Positions 58,329 through 64,000 of a stretch of DNA of 64,000 bases are shown here, one piece after another. Both the position numbers and the translations under genes were made by a program. The notes under the pieces are model-generated. The model made no database searches and was not told where the DNA came from. It saw only the letters and a program-made list of their open reading frames with translations. Source of the stretch: Rhodococcus sp. H36-A4 (GTDB taxonomy: Bacteria > Actinomycetota > Actinomycetes > Mycobacteriales > Mycobacteriaceae); the NCBI RefSeq assembly GCF_027158005.1, contig NZ_JAPVLQ010000001.1:124001-188000 (forward strand), written 5' to 3'. Numbering within the stretch: the first letter of the stretch is position 1; every line of letters starts with the position of its first letter.

Positions 58329-59867
58329 GTGACCCTGTCGACCGATGCGCGCCCCGTCGTCACTCCCGGGCCCACCGTTGCGGCGGCCGACTATTACCGC
58401 GATACCGATCGTCGACGCGGGTGGATCGTCACTCTCGTTCTCACTGCCATCGCCGCCATCACCCGTTTCGCGATTCTGCGTTACCCCACCGATGCCGGCA
58501 CACCGGTCTTCGACGAGAAGCATTACGCCCCGCAAGGATGGCAGGTGCTCACCGGCGGTGGGGTCGAGGACAACCCCGCTTACGGACTCGTGGTGCATCC
58601 GCCCGTAGGCAAGCAATTGATCGCAGCCGGGGAAGCACTGTTCGGCTACAACGGTTGGGGTTGGCGGTTCTCGGCAGCCCTGTTCGGAACCCTGTTGGTA
58701 CTGATCGTGATTCGGATAGTACGACGGATGGCGCGGTCGACGCTGGTGGGAGCGATCGCCGGCGTCCTACTGATCGCCGACGGCGTCACATTCGTCTCCT
58801 CACGCGTCGGCATGCTCGACATCTTCTTGGCGTTCTTCGTCACCGCGGCTCTGGGTTGCCTGGTGGTCGATCGAGACGACGTCCGTGAACGCATGGCGAA
58901 GGTGCGAAGCGAAGGACGTATCAAGGCAAGCGAATTCGGGCCCAGGCTCGGTGTCCGCTGGTGGCGTTTCGGCGCCGGAATCATGCTCGGTCTCGCCTGC
59001 GGAACCAAGTGGTCCGGGATGTACTTCATCGCGTTCTTCGGACTGTTGTGCGTCGGATTCGACGTCGCGGCGCGGCGCGCGAACGGAGTGTCGCGGCCCT
59101 GGATCGGTACCGCAGTTCGAGACATCGGACCGTCGCTGTACGCCCTCGTCGTAGTGCCGTTGATCGTCTACTTATGCACGTACTCAGGGTGGTTCGCCAG
59201 CGAAACCGGAGTCGATCGCCATGCCGTCGGGAATCAGATCGGTACGGGCGGGCTGTTCTCGTTCGTCCCGGATGCACTGCGCTCATTGTGGTATTACAGC
59301 GGCAATGTTCTGACCTTCCACGAGGGTCTCACCAATTCTGTGGGCAACCGTCACCCGTGGGAATCGAAGCCGTGGTCGTGGCCGATGGGCTTGCGCCCGA
59401 TGCTGTACTACTTCGCCGACGGTGAGCAAGTGCAGGGCTGCTCGGCGTCGTCGTGCGTCAAGGCCATCATGCTGATCGGTACACCGGCCATGTGGTGGCT
59501 CGCGGTGCCGATGCTCGCGTGGGGATTGTGGATGTTCCTGGTCCGGCGAGATTGGCGGTTCGCCGCAGTCGTCGTTGGGTACGCCGCAGGATTTCTGCCG
59601 TGGTTCATCACGCTCGATCGGCAGATGTACTACTTCTACGCAGTCGCGATGGCCCCGTTCATGGTTATGGGCTTCGCCTTGATACTCGGGCAGATCATCG
59701 GCCGCGCTCGCGCATCAGCCGAACGTAGAGGCACTGGGCTACTACTGGTGTGCCTCTACGTCGGTCTGGTGGTCGCGAACTTCATCTGGTTGTGGCCGAT
59801 TCTGACCGCGATGCCGATCTCACCGGAACTGTGGCAGCAGCAACTTTGGCTGCCGAGCTGGCGCTAG
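58329..59867 (+). CDS. Protein O-mannosyltransferase (Pmt)
   Basis: The 512-aa polytopic GT39 enzyme transfers mannose from polyprenyl-phosphomannose to Ser/Thr of exported proteins. The first luminal loop carries the catalytic acidic pair (VFDEKHYAPQGWQVLTGGG, FDEK). Then VVHPPVGKQLIAAGEALF, the loop GNRHPWESKPWSWPMGLRPM and about ten membrane segments follow. Synteny with Rv1002c supports the call. GTG 58329 starts it. The 3' end overlaps the convergent DoxX gene by 4 bp. Confidence 0.93.
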   Translation: MTLSTDARPVVTPGPTVAAADYYRDTDRRRGWIVTLVLTAIAAITRFAILRYPTDAGTPVFDEKHYAPQGWQVLTGGGVEDNPAYGLVVHPPVGKQLIAAGEALFGYNGWGWRFSAALFGTLLVLIVIRIVRRMARSTLVGAIAGVLLIADGVTFVSSRVGMLDIFLAFFVTAALGCLVVDRDDVRERMAKVRSEGRIKASEFGPRLGVRWWRFGAGIMLGLACGTKWSGMYFIAFFGLLCVGFDVAARRANGVSRPWIGTAVRDIGPSLYALVVVPLIVYLCTYSGWFASETGVDRHAVGNQIGTGGLFSFVPDALRSLWYYSGNVLTFHEGLTNSVGNRHPWESKPWSWPMGLRPMLYYFADGEQVQGCSASSCVKAIMLIGTPAMWWLAVPMLAWGLWMFLVRRDWRFAAVVVGYAAGFLPWFITLDRQMYYFYAVAMAPFMVMGFALILGQIIGRARASAERRGTGLLLVCLYVGLVVANFIWLWPILTAMPISPELWQQQLWLPSWR

Positions 59868-60301
59868 CGACGTTTGCGCATTTTCGCCAAGCTCGTCTTG
59901 CCTCCGGAGACCCCGTCGAGGCTGAATCGTCCGGCGCCGACTGCCGCCAACAACAAAGATCCGACCCCGAGCGCTAGTACCAGTTCGTAGCCACCCTCGC
60001 CGACGAAGACCCCCATGTCGTAGTGCACGAACAAGAATGCCCCCAGCATGTCGACGAAGAGCAGAATGCCGACGATCGGAGTGAAGATGCCGAGAACGAG
60101 TGCGACTCCGCCGATGAGCTCGACGAAGGTTGCGAAGTAGGCGGACAAACCGGGTAGCGGGACGCCCATTCCGTCGAAGCCTGCTTTGGTGGCGTCGAGA
60201 CCGTTGGTGTTGAGTTTTTGCCAACCGTGGGCGATGAAGATGATGCCGAGACCGAGTCGGGCCATCAGCATTGCGACGTCACGGAAGATGTTCGAGTTCA
60301 T
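59864..60301 (-). CDS. DoxX-family membrane protein
   Basis: The 145-aa four-helix membrane protein has MLMARLGLGIIFIAHGWQKL, PGLSAYFATFVELIGGVAL, LGIFTPIVGILLFVDMLGA and LVLALGVGSLLLAAVGAGRF. The HGWQKL and VELIGG motifs are DoxX. DoxX proteins associate with redox partners and oxidative-stress systems. ATG 60301 follows AAGGAA. It lies 59 bp after the GntR regulator on the same strand, probably one operon. Confidence 0.9.
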   Translation of the reverse strand: MNSNIFRDVAMLMARLGLGIIFIAHGWQKLNTNGLDATKAGFDGMGVPLPGLSAYFATFVELIGGVALVLGIFTPIVGILLFVDMLGAFLFVHYDMGVFVGEGGYELVLALGVGSLLLAAVGAGRFSLDGVSGGKTSLAKMRKRR

Positions 60302-60360
60302 ATCAGTTCCTTCGGGGCGGCAGCGAGACACGGCAACTTTGACACGGCGAGGTTGAAGCG

Positions 60361-60720
60361 TCAACTCGATGCGAGAGCCACATCGACGAGATCTCGCACT
60401 CGGGCGTCGGACAACCCCAATGCCCGAAGCTCTGCCACATACGTCATCGCTGCCCGGGCGGCACTGTCTTCGGTGGGATCACCTCCGGAAGCAATGAACG
60501 TACCGAGCCGACCACGGGCCTCGATGACTCCCTGATGCTCCAGTTCCCGGTAGGCCTTCGCCACCGTGTGCGGCGCTATCGAAAGCTCCGCAGCCAATCC
60601 CCGAACCGTGGGAATCTTCGTCTCTGCGATCAATTCTCCGCTTCGCACCAGATCGAGAACTCCAACGCGGAGCTGCTCGTACAGTGGGGTTTTGGATGCT
60701 GGATCGAGGTGCACTCGCAT
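60361..60720 (-). CDS. Short GntR regulator, YtrA subfamily
   Basis: The 119-aa protein has an N-terminal winged helix (LYEQLRVGVLDLVRSGELIA, KIPTVRGLAAELSIAPHTVA, KAYRELEHQGVIEARGRLGT) and a very short C-terminal helical tail, the YtrA arrangement. ATG 60720 follows AAAGGG. It precedes doxX on the same strand and so probably controls that membrane protein and itself. Confidence 0.9.
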   Translation of the reverse strand: MRVHLDPASKTPLYEQLRVGVLDLVRSGELIAETKIPTVRGLAAELSIAPHTVAKAYRELEHQGVIEARGRLGTFIASGGDPTEDSAARAAMTYVAELRALGLSDARVRDLVDVALASS

Positions 60721-60760
60721 ATGGACCCTTTGCTTTCGTGCGCCTGCAGAACCAGGACAG

Positions 60761-61416
60761 TCAGAGGGCATCTTCCAGGCGTACCCCACCCGAAGTCAAC
60801 ATCAGGGTCTTACCGACTGTCGACGGCGTTTCGATCAATGCTGCAATTACCTTTGCAACATCGCCGCGCGGCACAGTCCCTCGCTCGAGCGGCGGCTCCG
60901 ACAAGGCGATATGCGCCGTGGCCTCCTCGTCGGTCAATCCGCCCGGACGAAGAATGGTCCAGTCGAGTTTTGTTCTGGCCTTCAAGTCCTCTTCAGCCGC
61001 CGTCTTGGCTGCCATATACGCCTTCCAGCTGTCCTCGGCGTCATCGGCTACCGGCTCACCTGCACCGAAGGAACTGATCTGCACGAATCGCTTGACTCCG
61101 GCCTTCTCCGCGGCATCGGCCAGGAGCACCGAACCTGCTCGGTCCACCGAATCCTTTCTCGCGGCCCCGCCCGATCCACCCGACCCGGCAGCGAACACGA
61201 CCGCGTCGGCGCCGGCGAGAACTGCGGCTGCCTCGTCGACGGTCGCAGTTCCAGATCGAGCACCACGGGAAGGGCACCCAGTGACTCCACCGCACTCGAG
61301 TGCTCGGGATTGCGAATCAATGCGACCGCGCGGTCGCCATGCGCTGTGAGCACCTGAATCAGGTGTTGCGCGATCTTTCCGTGACCTCCAGCGATAACCA
61401 CTCTTAAATCCGTCAT
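60761..61416 (-). pseudogene. NAD(P)-binding epimerase-like gene with apparent frameshift
   Basis: ATG 61416 opens DLRVVIAGGHGKIAQHLIQV (Rossmann GGHGKI) through ALPVVLDLE at about 61249, then leaves the family. The next frame continues ATVDEAAAVLAGADAVVFAA, then GSGGSGGAARKDSVDRAGSV, VKRFVQISSFGAGEPV and a YMAAKTAAEEDL region to the stop at 60761. One missing base after GAA (61249-61251) joins them into one roughly 218-aa NAD(P)-dependent epimerase/YhfK-like oxidoreductase. It is either a recent pseudogene or an indel error. Confidence 0.85.
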
Positions 61417-61452
61417 GTCAAGTCGCCTACCCTGGTGGCAGAATCAACAAAC

Positions 61453-61800
61453 ATGGCTTCTACTGCGATTATCTACCACAACCCGCGCTGCAACACCTCT
61501 CGGACTGCGTTGAAGATCATCGAAGAATCCGGGCTGGAACCGACGATCGTCAGATACCTGGACACACCGCCGACGAAGGACGGTCTCCGCAAGCTTCTCG
61601 ACGACGCCGGCCTTTCTGCGTCGCAAGCAATTCGCAAGCAGGAGCCGGTCTACAAAGAACTCGACTTGGCTCACGCCTCCGAGGACGAACTCATCAAGGC
61701 GATGGTCGAGCATCCCATTCTCATCGAACGGCCGATCGTGGTGACGGACCAGGGAACGGTGCTGGCGCGACCAGCGGACAGGGTCCGCGAAGTTTTGTAA
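61453..61800 (+). CDS. ArsC/Spx-type arsenate reductase family protein
   Basis: The 115-aa thioredoxin-fold protein has the active-site region IIYHNPRCNTSRTALKIIEE (Cys in RCNTSR), helix block PPTKDGLRKLLDDAGLSAS and the substrate-binding segment MVEHPILIERPIVVTDQGT. This matches glutaredoxin-coupled ArsC/YfgD-like reductases; no other arsenic genes are nearby. ATG 61453 or GTG 61435 may start it. It is divergent from the frameshifted epimerase gene (36 bp between). Confidence 0.9.
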   Translation: MASTAIIYHNPRCNTSRTALKIIEESGLEPTIVRYLDTPPTKDGLRKLLDDAGLSASQAIRKQEPVYKELDLAHASEDELIKAMVEHPILIERPIVVTDQGTVLARPADRVREVL

Positions 61801-61839
61801 TGCGATGTTTCCGGTGGGCATCGATGCCGGGCCTGCCAT

Positions 61840-63078
61840 TCATACAGGGGGCTCGAGCGAATCGCGTGCCACCGGGCACGACATGCACCGCGGCCCGCCA
61901 CGTCCGGAGCCCAATTCCGAACCGCTGATCCGCAGTACCTCGATGCCCGACGCCTCCAGCCTGGCGTTGGTCTCGACATTGCGTTCATAAGCAACGACGA
62001 CACCGGGGGCAAGGGCGAGGGTGTTGTTCCCGTCGTCCCACTGCTCGCGTTCGGCGGTGACGTGGTCGAGTCCGGTATCGATGACTCGGAGCTTGCCGAT
62101 TCCCATCGCTGCAGCTGCAGCCTCCAGAAACGGATCAGCACCGCGGATGGAAACGCCGGCGTCTTCTCGACGAATCGTGTACGCCGACAGCGTGTCCTGA
62201 ATGGCCGGATACATCACGACGGCATCGACGTCGACCATCGTGCACACAGTGTCCAGATGCATGGACGCACGCTCTTGCGCGATAGGAACAACCAACACCG
62301 TGTGCGCCAAGTCATCCTCGATCAGGCTGCGAGCCAATGCTTCTGCACCGGCAGGCGTGGTGCGCTCCCCTACCCCGACGGCCACCACACCCGGGGCGAG
62401 CAACAGCACATCGCCTCCTTCGACCGGAGCCGTCCGCGACTCGTAGGCGCGCCGAATACCGAGGAACCTCGGATGGAACGCATAGATCAGATCGGTCAAG
62501 GTCGTCTCGCGCAGCCGAGCTGGCAACGCCAGGGACGTGATCGCGACGCGATTACCGATCCAGAACGACGAGTCACGCGTGAACAGCAGATTCGGCAGCG
62601 GGTCGATGATGAAATCCGCTCCGTGGTGCATCCGACGAACCAATGACGCACCACTGAGTTCGGGGTCACCACTCTCCGCTTCCAGAAGCTCGTCGAACGT
62701 CATGCCTGCCATGAGGATCTGCGCCAGCTCCGCGGCAGGGACCCCTCGCAGATGTGCGGAAAGATCATGCGCCAACGCGCGGCCGAGACGCCGCTCGTTC
62801 ACCGCCGCCGAAATACCCTGCATCCGCGCTGCTCCGCTCACCGTCATCGCCTCGGTGAGCAACGTCGACAACAGCAGCACTTCGACGTCGCGTCCTCGCA
62901 GCAGTTCCGCGAACGCGTCGTGCTCCTCCTGCGCTCGATCGACCCACGGAATACCGTCGAACAGCAGCTGATCGCTGTTGCGGGGTGTGAGACGTCGCAG
63001 TTCGTCGCCCGGGCGGTGAAGCATCACCGTACGTAATGGTCCGACCTCGGAATCAGCGCCGAGTTCTGCAGTCATCAC
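61840..63078 (-). CDS. arcA: Arginine deiminase
   Basis: The 412-aa enzyme converts arginine to citrulline and ammonia. Visible: [38 protein letters not shown] (FTRD substrate loop), [40 protein letters not shown] (catalytic His) and the C-terminal nucleophile Cys in [12 protein letters not shown]. The start at 63078 (tandem ATG) gives the family length. Synteny with Rv1001 supports it. No arcB or arcC partner is in the window. Confidence 0.96.
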   Translation of the reverse strand: MMTAELGADSEVGPLRTVMLHRPGDELRRLTPRNSDQLLFDGIPWVDRAQEEHDAFAELLRGRDVEVLLLSTLLTEAMTVSGAARMQGISAAVNERRLGRALAHDLSAHLRGVPAAELAQILMAGMTFDELLEAESGDPELSGASLVRRMHHGADFIIDPLPNLLFTRDSSFWIGNRVAITSLALPARLRETTLTDLIYAFHPRFLGIRRAYESRTAPVEGGDVLLLAPGVVAVGVGERTTPAGAEALARSLIEDDLAHTVLVVPIAQERASMHLDTVCTMVDVDAVVMYPAIQDTLSAYTIRREDAGVSIRGADPFLEAAAAAMGIGKLRVIDTGLDHVTAEREQWDDGNNTLALAPGVVVAYERNVETNARLEASGIEVLRISGSELGSGRGGPRCMSCPVARDSLEPPV

Positions 63079-63129
63079 TCAACCGTAATGCGCTGTGCGC
63101 AACCTTGGGCCATTCACCGAACCGACGAA

Positions 63130-63975
63130 CTACTTCCGAAGCAGCTTGCTGAACTGATCGTTGGCCTTCTGCAGCACGAACTCGTACGGTGGTGCGAACT
63201 TGCGTGCCCACCAGTAGGCGAACCGAATGTCGTTGGACGAGTAAACCAGATAGCGATTCTTCACAATGCCTGTCAGGATCGCGTCGGCGACCTTCTCCGG
63301 TTCGACGGCACGCGCCTCGAACCGATGTTGCAGCTTCTGCACCCGCGGATCGTCACGGTCGACCCCCGCGATGTCCACGGTGTCGACCAGGCCTGTCTTG
63401 ACTCCACCTGGCACGACGAGACTCACCCCGATGCCGTGCCGCTTCAGGTCGTATCGCAGCACTTCGGATGCGCCGCGCAGACCGTATTTGCTCGCACTGT
63501 AAGCGGCATGCCACGGCAAGGGGATCAGCCCGGCGGCCGAAGAGACGTTCACCAGGTGTCCACCCCGGCCGGCTTTCACCATCGGCGGCAGGAAGTTCTC
63601 GATGACATGGATCGGCCCCATCAGATTTACATCGATCATGGACTTCCAGTGCCGATGCTCGAGATGCTCCACCGTTCCCCACGCAGCAATTCCAGCGACG
63701 TTCATGACGATGTCGAGGCTGCCACCTTCTGCGTGGACTTCGTCTGCGAATGTCGTCACATCTTCGTACACCGAAATATCGAATGCTTCTGAGCGAGAAA
63801 CCTTTCCACCTGCGGACCGGACGGCGTCGACGGTGCCCTTCAGACCTACGCCGTTGATGTCTGTGAGTACGAGTTCGGCACCTGCAGCACCGGCCGCGAG
63901 TGCTGTCGCACGGCCGATCCCGCTCCCTGCCCCGGTGATGAACGTCTTCTTACCGCGTAAATCGGTGATGCCCAT
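63130..63975 (-). CDS. Short-chain dehydrogenase/reductase (SDR)
   Basis: The 281-aa NAD(P)-dependent oxidoreductase has the nucleotide motif TGxGxGI (KTFITGAGSGIGRATALAAG), the structural NAG-type motif (VMNVAGIAAWG), the catalytic Ser (VNVSSAAGLIPL) and Y-x-x-x-K (AAYSASKYGLRGASE). The tail ARKFAPPYEFVLQKANDQF is typical of mycobacterial SDRs of lipid or alcohol metabolism. Substrate unknown. ATG 63975 begins just inside the window edge. Same strand as arcA. Confidence 0.92.
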   Translation of the reverse strand: MGITDLRGKKTFITGAGSGIGRATALAAGAAGAELVLTDINGVGLKGTVDAVRSAGGKVSRSEAFDISVYEDVTTFADEVHAEGGSLDIVMNVAGIAAWGTVEHLEHRHWKSMIDVNLMGPIHVIENFLPPMVKAGRGGHLVNVSSAAGLIPLPWHAAYSASKYGLRGASEVLRYDLKRHGIGVSLVVPGGVKTGLVDTVDIAGVDRDDPRVQKLQHRFEARAVEPEKVADAILTGIVKNRYLVYSSNDIRFAYWWARKFAPPYEFVLQKANDQFSKLLRK

Positions 63976-64000
63976 GTCGGTGTCTCTTCTCCCACACTCT

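Overview
The window is high-GC actinobacterial DNA, most likely Rhodococcus or a close mycolic-acid relative. Genes are dense, GTG and TTG starts are common, and many operons use 4-bp stop/start overlaps. From about 13.9 kb to 63 kb the gene order matches, from memory, the Mycobacterium tuberculosis segment Rv1001-Rv1026 in inverted orientation: ppx, DUF501, ftsB-like, eno, lpqU-like, mazG, mfd, TetR, tRNA-Gln, glmU, prs, rplY, pth, Pks16-like ligase, ispE, ksgA, rpfB, tatD, metG, rsmI, pmt, arcA. No phage, transposase, integrase or CRISPR array was seen.

Layout. 1-3.1 kb: a truncated DUF2254 membrane protein and a TrkH/TrkA-type potassium uptake pair. 3.2-13.4 kb is accessory: a fossil citrate-synthase C-terminus, a cupin, a coupled membrane-protein/diiron-type protein pair, regulators, a VOC protein, a frameshifted DUF1348 gene, a frameshifted secreted lipase, a secreted GH43-like beta-propeller and an acyl-CoA synthetase. 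13.9-18.5 kb: a tRNA with UAA anticodon, ppx-DUF501-ftsB, eno and a lytic transglycosylase lipoprotein. 18.6-21.9 kb: an inserted efeUOB iron-uptake operon behind a DtxR/IdeR-like box. 22-31 kb: mazG-mfd, two TetR genes (one of gamma-butyrolactone-receptor type), tRNA-Gln, glmU-prs. 31-38.3 kb: an inserted block with a zinc-ribbon protein, a SOUL protein and the ergothioneine genes egtA-B-C-D with egtE divergent. 38.4-53.6 kb: rplY-pth, Pks16-like ligase, prfC, a disordered protein, DUF4166, ABC-F, ispE, WYL regulator, ksgA, rpfB, tatD, metG. 53.7-64 kb: WS/DGAT, HSL-type hydrolase, SRPBCC, TetR, rsmI, pmt, GntR-DoxX, a frameshifted NAD(P)-binding gene, ArsC-like protein, arcA and an SDR.

Functional themes are cell-envelope growth (RpfB, LpqU, FtsB, Pmt, GlmU, IspE), translation (MetG, RplY, Pth, PrfC, KsgA, RsmI), repair and nucleotide hygiene (Mfd, MazG, Ppx, Prs), redox and iron (Egt, EfeUOB) and lipid metabolism.

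The most unusual signal is a roughly 53-bp repeated palindromic element with a conserved unpaired centre (CATACGATCAGATA). It occurs three times, each time between convergent gene ends (efeB/mazG, WYL/ksgA, metG/WS-DGAT), and two copies are fused to short tandem repeats. Three genes carry an apparent single-base loss that splits a recognisable protein over two frames; either these are young pseudogenes or the assembly has indel errors.
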